A stretch of DNA of 64,000 bases from Desmodus rotundus (GCF_022682495.2 NC_071391.1:79077161-79141160); one strand, 5' to 3'; counted from the stretch's first letter, positions 20,660-33,190 are shown. Translations and numbers: made by a program. The notes: generated by a model from the sequence alone, not told the origin.

Positions 20660-21180
20660 CTGCCCCAGGTTGTGGCTTATTTGTTCAGCCTATTACGTGT
20701 CAGGCCCTGTGCCAGCTGCTGGAGACACAGAGGTACAATGACAAACAAGGTCTCTGTCCTCATGGAATTTGCATTCCTGAGGGAAGAAACAGACAATACC
20801 TACATAGATAAATAAATAAAAGATTAACTACTCATAGCAAGTGCCATGAAGAAAATTAACAGGGTGATGTGGCAGGGAGTGATCTTGGAAGAAAGGAGAC
20901 AACGTTCCATGGGGTGGCCAAGAGGACCACCCTAAAGTGACATTAAGTGGAGAGCTGAGGCATGATGATTCAGTCTTGGTAAGAACCAGAAGGGCTTTCC
21001 AAGCAGAGGCAAGTACAAAGATACCAAGGCAGGGAAGACATTGACGCCCTCTGGGCTGATGTCTCTGGACCAATATGGGGCACTGGTGGGGGGAGGAGGG
21101 ACAAAAAAGATGGTTGGAGAGACAGACATGGGCCTGACCATGTGAGGCAGTTAGTCCAAGGCAAGGGAGTTTAGATCTCA
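20660..21180. repeat. Ancient mammalian repeat (L2-like signature)
   Basis: 'TTACGTGTCAGGCCCTGTGC' followed by '..CTCATGGAATTTGCATTCC' and '..AGACAATACCTACATAGATA' resembles a common eutherian repeat with the motif order seen also at 55280-55640. The family name is uncertain. Confidence 0.4.
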
Positions 21181-21187
21181 TTCTAAG

Positions 21188-21320
21188 GGAGTGGGCTGGG
21201 AGTCAGGAGTCCTTGGTTCAAGCCCTGGCTGTACAATTTAGTAGATGTGTATCCTTGGATGGTTATACCACTTCCTTACATGTGAAATAATAATAGTACC
21301 CACTGCATAAAGTTGGAGTC
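21188..21320 (+). repeat. MIR SINE fragment
   Basis: 'GGAGTCAGGAGTCCTTGGTT', 'CAAGCCCTGGCTGTACAATT' and 'GTGAAATAATAATAGTACCC' follow the MIR consensus order. Confidence 0.7.
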
Positions 21321-21467
21321 TTTTCACACCAGACTGGCTTCTGGGGTAAGAAAGGATTTTTAGATGCTATCTCTTTTTTCCCTGATTCCAAACTGGAGGG
21401 AATCTTACTTGTCAGCAGAACTAGCCTCAACTCCCTTGTGGCAGAAGGATTAAAATAGTTTTAAATT

Positions 21468-21484
21468 AAAAATATTACATGATG
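21468..21484. repeat. Target-site duplication, left copy, HAL1 copy 3
   Basis: AAAAATATTACATGATG matches 23411-23427 with one mismatch (17 bp). It is older than the perfect TSDs of copies 1 and 2. Confidence 0.75.
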
Positions 21485-23410
21485 GATCAGTTGCCATGAG
21501 AACCAAGATGGCGGCACAGGTAGACACACTGCACCTCCTCGCACAACCAGAACTGACAGAAAGTTGAACGGCAAGGAGATAAAAAAGAAACATACATCCA
21601 GACCTGTAGGAGGGGCAGAGACGGGCTCCGGGACGGAGAGGACTCGCGTGGCCCAGGCGGGAGTGAGATTGGCGGAGTGTGGGACCAACGGGGCAGGCAG
21701 TCCAACCACTAGCAGACTCTGTGGCCCCACATTCGCGCACAGATAAACGGAGATAAACAGAGGGGAACGAAGCAGACCGCATAACCCTGGGTTCCAGCGT
21801 GGGGAAATAAAGCCTCAGACCTCTGATTGAAAGCGCCTGTGGGGGTTGGGGCGGCAGCAGGAGAGACTCCCAGCCTCACAGGAGAGGTCGTGGGAGAGAC
21901 CCACAGGGGCCTAGAGCGTGCACAAGCCCACCCACTCGGGAACCAGCACCAGAGGGGCCAAATTTGATTGTGGGTAGCAGAGTGAAAGACTGAAGTCCGG
22001 TGGAGAGTGGAGCAAGCGCCATTGCTCCCTCTTGGCCCCTCCCCCACGTACAGCATCACAGGGCAGCGACCAGCGTTACCCCGCCCCAGTGAACACCTAA
22101 GGCTCCGCTCCTTTAAGTAACAGACGCGCAAAGACAAAAAAAAAAAAAAAAAAAAAAAATGGCCCAAATGACAGAACACTTCAAAGCTCCAGAAAAAATA
22201 CAACTAAGCGAGGAAGAGATAGTGAATCTAATGGATGCACAGTTCAAAACACTGGTAATCAGGAAGCTCACAGAATTGGTTGAATTTGTTTGAAAACCAG
22301 ATGAAAAAATGAAGCCTATGCTAAGAGAAAAAAAGGAGAATGTACAGGGAACCAATAGTGATGTGAAGGAAACTGGGACTCAAATCAATGGTGTGGACCA
22401 GAAGGAAGAAACAAACATCCAACCAGAAAAGAATGAAGAAACAAGAATTCGGAAAAATGAGGAGAAGCTTAGGAACCTCCAGGACATCTTGAAACGTTCC
22501 AACATCCGAATTATAGGGGTGCCAGAAGGAGAAGAGGAAGAACAAAAAATTGAAAACTTATTTGAACAAATAATGAAGGAGAACTTCCCCAATCTGGCAA
22601 AGGAAATAGACTTCCAGGAAGTCCAGGAAGCTCAGAGAGTCCCAAAGAAGTTGGACCCAAGGAGGAACACACCCCAAGGCACATTATCATTACATTACCC
22701 AAGATTAAAGAGAAGGAGAGAATCTTAGAAGCAGCAAAAGAAAAGGACACAGTTACCTACAAAGGACTTCCCATAGGACTGTCAGCTGCTTTCTCAAAAG
22801 AGACCTTCCAGGCAAGAAGGGACTGGCAAGAAGTATTCCAAGTCATGAAAGGCAAGGGCCTCATCCAAGATTACTGTATCCAGCAAAGCTATCATTTAGA
22901 ATGGAAGGGCAGATAAAGTGCTTCTCAGATAAGGTCAAGTTCAAGGAGTTCATCATCACCAAGCCATTATTATATGAAATGTTAAAGGGATTTATCTAAG
23001 AAAAAGAAGATAAAAAATATGAACAGTAAAAATGACAGCAAATTCACAGTTATTAACAACCACACCTAAAACCAAAACAAAAGAAAACTAAGCAAACAAC
23101 TAGAACAGAAACGGAACCACAGAAATGGAGATCACATGGAGGGTTATCAACAGGGGATTGGGAGGGGGAGAGAGGGGGGAAAGGTACAGAGAATAAATAG
23201 CATAAATAATAGGTGGAAAATAGACAGGTGGAGGGTAAGAATAGTGTAGGAAATGTAGAAGCCAAAGAACTTATAAGTGTGACCCATGGACATGAACTAT
23301 AGGGGGGGAATGTGGGAGGGAGGGGGTGGGCAGGATGGAGTTGAGTGAAGGGGTGGAAATGGGACAACTGTAATAGCATAATCAATAAATATATCCAAAA
23401 GAAAAAAGAA
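21485..23410 (+). mobile_element. HAL1 retrotransposon, copy 3, full-length type without the ORF1 deletion
   Basis: Plus-strand element: leader with CCAAGATGGCGGCAC at about 21503, 5' UTR, a pure A run directly before the ORF1 ATG (about 22136-22159), ORF1 (22159-22998), then a 3' UTR ending GACAACTGTAATAGCATAAT and CAATAAATAT with an A-rich tail. There is no ORF2. Unlike copies 1 and 2 it keeps the full ORF1 C-terminal domain and about 29 nt of 3' UTR ('GGAACCACAGAAATGGAGAT'), so it represents an ancestral form. Fifteen extra bases precede the usual start. Confidence 0.85.
22159..22998 (+). pseudogene. HAL1 ORF1, disrupted by nonsense and frameshift
   Basis: ATG at 22159 opens an ORF1p-like frame (MAQMTEHFKAPEKIQLSEEE). 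A CGA-to-TGA change (CpG decay relative to the 36-kb copy) creates a stop near 22292, and a two-base gain near 22672 shifts the frame at TPQGT. Downstream the full C-terminal domain can still be followed: ERILEAAKEKDTVTYKGLP, then TFQARRDWQEVFQVMKGKG, to the stop near 22996. It is a clear relative of L1 ORF1p with a shorter coiled coil and is not functional in this copy. Confidence 0.8.
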
Positions 23411-23427
23411 AAAAATATAACATGATG
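23411..23427. repeat. Target-site duplication, right copy, HAL1 copy 3
   Basis: AAAAATATAACATGATG, 16 of 17 matching the left copy at 21468-21484. Confidence 0.75.
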
Positions 23428-24977
23428 ACATCAAAACAGTAAAAGAAAAAAAGGATATTTATGATCTTATCATCCTAATTCAAAGCCTGTTTTTCCATAT
23501 TTGAATATCATCCTAAAGTTCTTGCCCATATGTGTGTACATAGATATAGTTACAAAAACAATTCTGTATGTACACATATTCATAAGTCAGTTATCATACT
23601 GAGCATAGTTTGATAAAGGATCTTGCTAGTTACTGAAAGACCTCTGTAGAAGATGATTTTATAATCCAGTGGTATCAAAAAATGATTTTGAAGGTTCTTT
23701 AAGAACTTTAAAGTATTTTACAAAAATAAGATTATTGATGTTTGCTATAATAATTCAGTAACCAGTTGTGCCATTTTACACTGGTCATTCTTTGGAAATT
23801 CTTTCTTAGAGTGATTCTGCCTACTTCCTTGTGGTTGCTTTTCCCTTTGGAAGACAGTGCCCTTTCAATAATAATCTTGTGAGCACATCAAGTGACACCT
23901 GAAAAATAAATTTTTCTGTTTGTCATTGGGAAATTTTTTCATCAGTAAAAAAAAGCAAGGTAAGTGGCAGCACCCACAATGATGGCTGGAATAGAGACTT
24001 TGATAACTGCTGCCAAAGTGAGAGACAGAATGCAATCCCTACTTTCAGTAGATCTAAAAAATCCTCCATAACTCACTTCAAAATCAAAGGCTTATATTTG
24101 TTTGCTCCCATAATACTAATCCATTGAACTTAATTTTACTCTTTGAGTCCAGGAGATTGCTGTCTGGGTAACTTAGAAAGTAGGAGAGAGAAGAGAAGAG
24201 ACACTTCCCTACACACCCTCTGCTATAGTGCATGGATGGGAGAGGAGAGGGGGCAGAAGGGGTCAAGGAAAATTCTAATATGAAGACTGATCTCAGCTTC
24301 TTCCAAGCTTTGAAGAAATGTCCACTCAGAATGAAATGAGAAAGATTGAAAGCTACATTTTCCTTTCCCCATCCACTGGTGTACAATAGCCTCTTTGCAA
24401 TCTTTAATTAACGAAACCATTATGGTAAATTAACAAGCATTTACATAAAATCAAATGGTGGCTCAAACTAAACTGGAAGTTTTTCTTCCTCTATGTATTT
24501 TAAAGAGAGTTATTAACATATTTGGATTTTTTCTCTTTTTGATTAAAAAACCCGGGTTTTAAACTAGATGAAATTGTTATCCCTCCCATGTGACTAGCAC
24601 AGTTCTAAGGTTATATAGTTCTTCAAAAGTTGTATTGTGATTTAAGCAGGGAAATTTTCATTAGATAGAATTTGATAATTTCATTTCTTCTTTCGAAATT
24701 CATTACCAGTACTAGCTGGCTGGAAGACTTTAAACCGATCTAAGTAAATACTAATTATGGCCTCCTTAGCTTAACTGTAGTAACTTAATTTGGATGTATT
24801 CTAATTTTTGGACCTTCATTGCCTTTACTAGTCATTTGTTCTGGTATATAGAGCATGCTTCACTCAGTACATAAACCACACAAATTTCAGGGTTGAGCCA
24901 TCGACTTTATTGTGAAACCCAATTTACTGTGGAAAACCCAATTTTCCTGGTTATATATGTATATATTTTTTCCTTTT
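23428..24977. other. Intergenic DNA, no recognised feature
   Basis: AT-rich, no convincing gene or repeat was recognised. Confidence 0.4.
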
Positions 24978-25190
24978 TTTTTGAGCAATAGTGGCAAGAT
25001 TTATTGGCAGGGTAGGGGGGCAGTGGCACAGAGCAGAGATGCCCCTGAAGAGGCTGTCTCATTGCCTGATCCATGACCAGGTGGCTCAGTTCCATCTTGC
25101 TTTAGGAGAAGTCCAGCCTCTGGGGCCTCAGACCGGCAGCCATGCCCGTCAGGCCCAGGAGGGCCAGGACACCTGGTTATTTTTGTTGTT
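24978..25190 (-). pseudogene. 3'-end retrocopy of an unidentified mRNA
   Basis: Minus-strand reading gives a GC-rich segment ending 'CCCTGCCAATAAATCTTGCC' and, 15-20 nt later, an A-run (T-run at about 24973-24981). A polyadenylation signal followed by a genomic A-tract without introns suggests a truncated processed pseudogene. I could not identify the parent gene, and an unnamed repeat remains possible. Confidence 0.45.
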
Positions 25191-25207
25191 TCACATGGTG
25201 AGGGGTT

Positions 25208-25582
25208 CATTGTTGCTACAGACTGAATGTGTGTGCCCTCCTGGCCCACCCTCAGCCTTGAAAAATTCATGTTTCGAAACTTAAACCCCAAGGTGATGTA
25301 TTAGGAGGTGGGGCCTTTGGGAGGTGATTACATCATGGGGATGGAGCTCTCAGGAGTAGGATTAGTGCTCTGGAAGAGACCAAGAGGTCTCCTAAGTGCC
25401 TTTCCTTGTGAGGACAGAGAGTAGTCTTTGAATCAGAAAGTGATCCTCACCAGACACTGAATCTGCTATCCCTTTGATCTTGGACTTCCCAGCCTCCAAA
25501 ACTGTGAGAAATAAATTTCTGTTGTTTATAAGCCACCTGGTCTATGATATTTTGTTATAGCAGCCCAAATGGGCTAAGACAA
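25208..25582 (+). mobile_element. MLT1-type MaLR LTR (solo)
   Basis: The sequence follows the MLT1A-like consensus: TGCTACAGACTGAATGTGTG, 'GGAGGTGGGGCCTTTGGGAG', 'CTCACCAGACACTGAATCTG', 'CTTGGACTTCCCAGCCTCC', 'GTGAGAAATAAATTTCTG', ending 'GGGCTAAGACA'. It is an old non-coding ERVL-MaLR LTR. No internal genes are present. Confidence 0.8.
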
Positions 25583-25652
25583 TTGTCAGGTGACAAGTTG
25601 GATTAGTACAATGTTATCAGGTGCCTTCAAACAGGATAATGATACATAAATT

Positions 25653-26240
25653 TCTTTTTTTTTAAACCATATTTATTTTGTAACCTCAATATTAATGCGG
25701 ATGAAAATTTACCATGTCTTTATAATATTTAAATTAGTATCAATCAATAAATATGAAAACAAAATTAAGTTGTTACAAAATCCATCATAACTTTTAATCT
25801 CAATATGCAACATAATTCACATTATTAAACACCTTTAAACAGAAGTTTTAACACACGAACACCTTAGAGAGAACATAAGTTTCTAAATATAAGCAGTTGA
25901 AAATACAGTACGTTGTAAGTTGTTGCCATGCATTGAGAAGCGTGCTAAGTCCTCCAGCTAAGCCCGTGGATGGGAAAGAACTGTCTGCGATAGAGGGGCT
26001 CCCTTCAGTTAATAGAATAACCCTGCTGGAGGTAAAAATATGCCATATGTGCTTGTTGTGCCTGAGTTAAAATATCGAATCTGAGTATAATCGAGCAGAA
26101 ACGAATACCCTCTTGGAATAGAGTAACTTCTACATCTTGCTAAATCCTGTTAAACAAATTGTCATGTGGATAAAAATATACCAGTGCTTTAATTAACTCT
26201 GTTGATGGTACGTATCATATTAGATCTTCTTCTAGTCAAA
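25653..26240 (-). pseudogene. Probable 3'-UTR retrocopy of an unidentified mRNA
   Basis: On the minus strand the segment ends 'TTACAAAATAAATATGG..' followed by an A-run (T-run 25656-25665), i.e. AATAAA shortly before poly(A). Several retained CpGs and no intron suggest a fairly recent copy of a long 3' UTR. No coding part is seen and the parent is unknown. Confidence 0.4.
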
Positions 26241-26659
26241 GGGTTTACTGGACAATTTTTAAAAATTAACAGCATACTTCAACTAATAGTCATATGGGAG
26301 AAAATGCACTTAACATATAAAGAAATGCAAACCAGAAACAGTATCCCCAACACTGACTAAGAAAGATCATGTGAATTTATGACTTCGTAAGGAGCAATCC
26401 AAACATATAAACAACAATTTATGTAATAAAAGATGCCCTTCTCCTTCCAGGCCTTTTTTTAAAAAAAATGCAAGTCCTCAAATTCAATCAACACTTATTC
26501 CTCAAAGCTATTTACTCTGGGTATAAAATGGTTTTATAATTTTAAATCTTTAATTATGATAAATAGCAAAGCTGTGGACACTTTGATCTTTTTGCCTTAA
26601 GTGTAAATATTTGAATACAAAATAATAGACTCTTTACATCTCTTTCCTGTTTGTTTTTA
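26241..26659. other. AT-rich intergenic DNA
   Basis: Possibly a continuation of the retrocopy at 25653-26240. Nothing else was recognised. Confidence 0.35.
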
Positions 26660-26990
26660 AAAGCAAACTAAGCAAACAACTAGAACAGGAAAGAATCACA
26701 GAAATGGAGATCACATGGAGGGTTATCAGCAGGGGAGTAGGAGGGGGAGAGAGGGGGGAAGGTACAGAGAATAAGTAGCATAAATGGTAGGTAGAAAATA
26801 GACAGGGGGAGGGTAAGAATAGTGTAGGAAATGTAGAAGCCAAAGAACTTATATGTATGACCCATGGACATGAACTAAAGCGGGGGGGAATGTGGGTGGG
26901 AGGGGGTGTGCAGGGCAGAGGGGAATAGAGGGGGGAAAATGGGACAACTAATAGCATAATCAATAAAATATATTATTTAAGAAAAAAAAA
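26660..26990 (+). mobile_element. HAL1 3' fragment (5'-truncated insertion)
   Basis: Begins 'AAAGCAAACTAAGCAAACAA' and follows the copy-3 3' UTR ('GGAGATCACATGGAGGGTTA', 'ACCCATGGACATGAACTAAA') to GCATAATCAATAAAATAT and an A-tail. Only the last 330 bp are present, typical of 5'-truncated L1-type insertions. It keeps the 3' UTR bases lost in copies 1 and 2. Confidence 0.85.
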
Positions 26991-29261
26991 GACTGGCTTA
27001 ACTGCAATGATATAGTAAACATTTAATGTGCTTCCTCTCATGGCCTATCAATTTGCCCACTGAAACACTACTTGCATACTAGATCCATTTTCAATGCATG
27101 CATGCATCCATCATCCACCCATTCTTCCATTCTGGGTTATTTCATTTATTTAGGGATATTTTGTTCATTCATTCACTCAACAAACACTTTTTGAGCACCT
27201 GCCATGTGTCAAGCCCTCTATTTATAGTTCTTATTTTTAGTTTAATGTCCTCCAAGTTCCTACAGTGGTCATTTTAAGCAGTTATCTGCCCCCATCTGCT
27301 ACACCTCTCTTTTGAAGAGTGTATTCTATATAGATCCATGTTACTCATCGCCTTTCCGGAAAGACAGGTTATGTGCACTAGCTGAGTTTCCTTCTGTGTA
27401 ACTCCCTGACTATGGTCTTTGGACTCCCACTTCACGAAAACTGTCTTTAACACAAAGGGGGTTATAAGGGATCAGTAAGATATGAAAAACAAAACCAAAC
27501 TCAATGCCTACTACAAATATTGTGCAAATTTTATATAATTTCTGAGGCCGGTTTAAATGGGCAGGATTTTTCTTTTTGGGTGCTAAAATATTTTGAAACT
27601 AGACAGAATTGTCCAACATTGTAGGTGTAATAAATGCTGCTGAATTTTTCTATTTAAAAAGATTATTTTTATGTGAATTTCACTTGAATAAAAATGTTTA
27701 ACATTTATATTTCACTGTTTTTGTTTATTTTAATAAAATTGTAAACCTCCCCATCTTCACCCCGGTAGTTTAGGAAATAATCTAAATATAAACTCAATGT
27801 ATCAAACATAATGTCATTATTAACTCAATCTTCTTAAGATGTAAAGCTTAAGTTTAGCCCAGCAGGACAGTATTAAGTGGGAAGAGTTGTAAACACACGC
27901 AGGGCACAGTCACTCTGTCCTGATTTATAGCCTGTTTGTTCCTCATGACTCTGAGTCCTAGAACAAATATGACTGTCACCTGTGGGTGGAGAGAGGTCCT
28001 CCCAGTAACATCTAATTACAGTGAGGAGCCAGGCTTCCTCAAGGATTGACTTGGAAGAAAGGAACGGTGCTTCTAGGAGAAGCAAGTTCAGATTTCAGAA
28101 ATTTAAGGAAAAGATGGCTGGGATTCTGGAATGATGTTGGGGAAGCAGAACAAGGCCATTACTCATAAGCGAATACACATTTGAGGTGTATCCAGTGCCC
28201 CAGGACAGAGAAGATGTTCTGATGGTACTTGATCTATTTCAGGCTAATTTTTGGAGGTAGGTAGTTATTTTTGCTCTATTTAATTGAGGGAAGGCCTGAA
28301 TGTCTTTGCTGGTTAGAAAGAACCTATTTTCCTTTCAATTCATGTATCCCTCATTACTCTCTCATCCTTTGTGATTTTCTGTATTTATTTTATGAATATT
28401 ATTATTGAAAATTAAGAGTCAAAGAAAAATTTTCCTACTGAGGAAGTCTGGACCCTAATCCCTTTTCTATGAGCAAGTATCCTAGTTTATAGACGATAAG
28501 ATCAGCAACAGGAATGTGGAGGAGATGACTTGTAAAGAAGAGGACACTGGAGCATGTGCCCAGAGAACTGGTCTGGAAGTGGATGTGCAGTCCAAGGAGA
28601 GTGCCAGTGACTGAGGACCTTGAGCCCCGAGAGTCAAAGGGAAGAAGGCAACCACCTCTGTTCAAGGAGAAAATCTGGATCATGAGAACAAAAAGTTTTT
28701 TGGGCAAAGGGGAAAGGAACACTAAAGAAAGTCTGTAAATGTATAGAAATTTTTGGTAAAGGAAATAAAGGTTTCAGAGATCATACTGTAAACAAGTAAG
28801 AGTGATAAAGCCAAGTTGCATGGAGCTGAGTTGGACTAGACTAGCTTGGAAGGGACTGGGAGTAAAGAAGTGGTTAGCGGACAAGAAGGACATTATCCAC
28901 GAGCCAGGTCACAGAGATTGATGTGATGTTTCAGGAAGCAGAAAAACTCTGGGAGAAGAACACCAAACCAATTATCCCCAAAGTTCCCGATGGGACGGGA
29001 ATGTGATGGAGAAGCACCTTGAAAGGGAGCCTCAAGGTATCGAACCTTCCACTGCTAATGAATTGTACCTGTTATTTCCAAAATGAATTGATCACAGAAG
29101 TAGTGGCCCTGGTGCTTGGATTTTTCTCATCCTTCAAAGACTCGGTGTCTGAATCAAACTAGCCTGAGGTTTACAGTGAAAGTACTGAAGAATATCTGTC
29201 TCGGTAAAACATAGGAGATGTTATTCTTATAAAAATTAAACTGTATGATATATTACAGCAG
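26991..29261. other. Intergenic DNA, no recognised gene
   Basis: Contains an L2-like scrap near 27165-27225 ('CATTCACTCAACAAACACTT') but otherwise nothing I can name. Confidence 0.4.
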
Positions 29262-29535
29262 TCTTTCTCAACTGAGGGTGATTTTGTTACCTCAGGAGAA
29301 CATTTGGCAAAGTGAGTAGCCCTCTAAGACATAAGTCTGAAATCTTTACTCAAGCACTTTCTTCTGTCAAAGATAAGTAGCAGCCTAATCCTCCTAGAGG
29401 CTGGGAAGGAACTGTGGAAAATCATAAAGGACTCCTCCCTTTTGAACTCGGCAAATGTACTCATTCTTCATGAGAGAGTGCTCCTGGCATCTAGTGTAGA
29501 GGCCAGAAATGCTTCTGATATCCTACAATGAAGAG
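29262..29535 (+). repeat. MER5-type hAT relic, interrupted
   Basis: 'CAGTCTTTCTCAACTGAGGG' at the left and 'GTGCTCCTGGCATCTAGTG' with '..CCTACAATGAAG' at the right match the two halves of MER5A. About 170 bp of unrelated sequence (29315-29480) separates them. Confidence 0.5.
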
Positions 29536-31235
29536 GCCAGCCTCTTACATACTCCACTCATTGCTAACTCTGTCCTTTGAAAAGCTACTCAATTTCTCTG
29601 ACAGATGGAAATAGACCAAGTTGCTTGCCATGACCATCTTATGGCAGACATACGTGATAATGAATCATTCTGAAAAGAATGAATAGAAATGCAAATGCAA
29701 TACACCATCAGAGGCAGTGATGGACAGTGACTAACAGTCCCCTCCCACCCAATGTTGTGTGTGCCTCTTCGAAGGCCCACAGCACCTTCCTCCTGAAGGG
29801 CTGCAGCAGCCTTTGCGCTGACCTCCCAGCCTCCACCCTAAGCTCTTTATAATTCATGATCACAGTGGAAACCAGACTTGTTTTCCTAAAATATTATTTT
29901 TGGCATATGGCTTCCCTGATCAGCAATCTATGAGATACTGGCATCACCTTCCACATGAATCCCCAAACTGCCTGCCTCTAAAACCCCATCTTCATTTGAC
30001 CCTGTTGTCCCTCCAGACTAACCCCAGTCAGTTGGTTTCCTTGAGGTCCCATATTTAAAAACTTTTAAAAGAGAAAAGAAAAAACACATGGATTTTAAAA
30101 ATTTATAAATCATTGAAAGCATTTCCATTTACCCTCACAGACTACAAAAATCTTAAATGATGGGCTTCTCATTGTGATCATCTAAGAGATACCAGATTGA
30201 TGCTCAAGAGAAACAGGAGAGATCAGGAGATCTGAAAACAGAGGTTCTCTGGAAATATTTTGAAATATGAACTTGAGAATGAACAGAAGCTGTTCCAAAC
30301 AATAAACTGATACAACACAAATGTAAAATATTACTAATGAGAATGTCACTATCCAACATAAGGTTTTTAGAAAAAGGGAGGAAGAGCCTCATTTCTGTTT
30401 GTTCCCTTTATTATCTGCTTGTCACTTACATGACTTGAAGAGCTAGAAGAACTGAGAAATAGAAGGAATATTTATAGAATTATTTAAAAAACTTACTTAG
30501 ATTTATATTTATTAAATGTCATATGGTTTTTAGTGTGGACAGAATATGAAGTCAAGTGGAAAAGATTCCATTATAATTGTTCCTCATTCAATGTACAAAA
30601 TACCCTCCAAACAAAACATTTTTGCTCTGTGCATGTCTAACAGAGTATCAAACAATTGGAAACCATATCATTGTTGGTACTTACATGTGGGCATCTGGAA
30701 ACGATGCTATGACTGGCATGGTGGCTCTAGAATGTGCTAATAATGGTCTTTGTTTGGTTTGGTTCATATATATGCTCTTCTAATTTGCATGTATAATTAC
30801 CTAAATGCCATGCAATTACCCACTTTCCTCACACAGTGCTTTGTACAAGTAAGGAATCCTTCCTCTTCACTAATCTTTCATGACTCCACCCACAATTACT
30901 TCAAACAAGATCACATGTCTGCTAATTGCCTTCTCCTAGACCAGATCTAGGGACATTTCTTTAGCCCTGGGACTCTGTCTGATTATTTTTCAGAGCTCTT
31001 CCCCATGAACCAGTTTTAAAATCTTATCTTCATTGAACAAAATTGTATCTTGGCATTTCTGGAAAATCACACATTTCTAGCTGACCTCAGTATATCCATT
31101 TATTTTATCTTCTTTATAAACTAGTATTTCTGAAAAGATTATCTAAAGATAAAAATTAGCTGGGCTGCTCATTAAAAATGCAAATTTCTGCGCCCATTCA
31201 GACCAACTGAATCAGAAGCACTGGTGGTAATCAAG
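29536..31235. other. Intergenic DNA, no recognised feature
   Basis: No gene or clear repeat. Short frames (for example 30546-30783) show no domain. Confidence 0.4.
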
Positions 31236-31239
31236 TATC

Positions 31240-31665
31240 TGCATTTTTTATTGAGTATTTTTTAATTTATTTTTAATTGTGGTAAAATACATACAATATA
31301 AAATTTACCATTGTAACCATTTCAAGTGTACAGTTCATTGGCATTAAATATATCCATGTTTTTGCACAATCACCACCACCATCTATCTTCAGAACTGTTT
31401 TCATTTTGCAAAGCTAAAACCGTATTCATTAAACAATAACTTCCCCCCATTCCACCCACCTCAGTCCTGACAACCATCGTTTCACTTTCTGTCTCTATGA
31501 ATTTGATTACCTTATGTACCTCATATAAATGGAATCATATAGTGCCGGCACTTGTGTTTTTGTGACTAGTTTATTTCACTAGCAGAATCTCAAGTTTTAT
31601 CCATGTTGTGATATGTGCCAGAATTTCCTTCTTTTTGAAAGACTGAATAATATTCCACTAAATGC
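31240..31665 (-). repeat. Old L1M-type 3' end
   Basis: 'GTGGTAAAATACATACAATA', 'AAAATTTACCATTGTAACC', 'CAATCACCACCACCATCTAT', 'CTATGAATTTGATTACC' and 'GACTGAATAATATTCCACT' match the 3' end of ancient mammalian L1 in antisense. Highly diverged. Confidence 0.65.
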
Positions 31666-32134
31666 ATTTAAGGAACCTGCATTTTAATAAGCACTGTTAG
31701 GTAATACTAATATACAATAAGGTTTGTAGCCACAACCAGATTTTTTGGTGTTCAAATTGTACTTTCCTAAAGTAAAGATTTGGAAGGTTCTGCTCATCAC
31801 CTCATAACAGTGTGGTGCAGAAGAAAGGTGCTTTTGTGATTATTGAATTCTGAAAATGGACATTCAAGAATAAATTAATAAAACTTTGGAAATAGAGAAA
31901 GCTTCAAATACACTGCTGTTAAACTTCTTCTTAAATGTCCCTTTGTACACTGGCGAAGGCATGGTTGCTGAGTCCAGAAGGAGGGGGTCCTCTATGCATT
32001 TCAGCAGCTCCTTCTCAGTAGCTAGGAGAATGGGGCTGCCACCTATCTGTGATGGTAGAGGAAAGTGCTAAAGCAGAGGTTGCAAGGACTTCTGTCTTAG
32101 AGGGCTGCTCTCTTCAGGCCAAAGTTTTATTCTC

Positions 32135-32137
<3 letters not shown>

Positions 32138-32169
<32 letters not shown>
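32138..32169. repeat. (AG)n microsatellite
   Basis: An uninterrupted AG dinucleotide run of about 32 bp, likely polymorphic. Confidence 0.95.
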
Positions 32170-32172
<3 letters not shown>

Positions 32173-32345
32173 TGTGAATGAGCATGAGCAAGAGCAAGGC
32201 CAGGGCTGAAGGCTGAAACCCATAAGCACTGTCCTTAAGAATTATTCCTGATTGAATTAGTCTTCCACACTCAGACTCCTCTTCAGTTCTTGGTATCGCA
32301 CAACAATCCATGATCTTTGATTTGTTAATATTATTTTATGTAAGT

Positions 32346-32570
32346 GGTTCTCAACCAGGGGCAATTTTGCTTCCCAGGGGACATTGACAATATCCAGAGA
32401 TGTTTTTGATCATCACAACTCAGGGGTGGGGATCGGGGACGGGAGGGGATGCTACTGGTATCTAGTGGGTACAAACCTGTGATGATGTTAAACATCCTTC
32501 AATGCATAGGATAGCCACCCAAAGAATTATTCAGTCCAAAATGTCAGTAGAGCAAGATTGAAAAGCTTTG
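32346..32570 (+). mobile_element. MER5A hAT-Charlie non-autonomous element
   Basis: 'GTGGTTCTCAACCAGGGGCA', 'CAGGGGACATTGACAATATC', 'GATGCTACTGGTATCTAGTG' and 'AGCAAGATTGAAAAGC' follow the MER5A consensus end to end. Ancient, non-coding, inactive. Confidence 0.8.
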
Positions 32571-32670
32571 TCCTATTTTTCCAAGTCAAAATTTTATTGA
32601 ACAACAAAGATTTATGAGAGTGGTATTCAGAGTGTGTACTTATTTCCAGGACTACAATCTTGTTTCATAC

Positions 32671-33190
32671 GAAGATACATTTGTGCAATTTACAATAGCC
32701 TAGTGTTGGAAACAGCCTAAGTGCCCATCAGTAAGTGAGTGGATCCAAAAACTGTGGTACATTTACACAATGGAATACTACACAGCAGAAAGAAAGAAGG
32801 AACTCCTACCCTTCACAACAGCATGAATGGAACTGGAGAGCATTATGCTAAGTGAAGTAAGCCAGGTGGTGAAAGACAAATACTATATGGTCTCACCTAT
32901 AAGTGGAACCTAATCAACAAAACAAAGAAGTGAGCAAAATATAACCAGAGACATGGAAAAAAGGAACAAACTGACAGTAACCAGAGGGATGGGTGGAGGG
33001 AGATAATGGAGAAAGAAAGGGAAGGGTCGTCAAGGAACATGTATAAAGGACCCATGGACAAAGGCAATGGGAGTGGGGCAGGATTGAATGTGGGAGGTGG
33101 GGGTGGGTAGGGTGGCGGAGAGTAATGGGGGGAAATGGGGATGACTGAAATTGAAAACAAAAAAAATTTTTAAAAAGAAGATACATTTGT
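32671..33190 (+). mobile_element. 5'-truncated L1 with target-site duplication
   Basis: Element 32685-33176 contains the last part of ORF2 (with 'GAGTGGATCCAAAAACTGTG'), a GA-rich 3' UTR and an A-rich tail. GAAGATACATTTGT (14 bp) is repeated at 32671-32684 and 33177-33190. About 490 bp long and diverged from the young L1s, so an older subfamily. Confidence 0.88.

Noticed and set aside
25001..25291. Frames of 96-97 codons on both strands
   Set aside because: They span the junction of a retrocopy and an MLT1 LTR and carry no domain.
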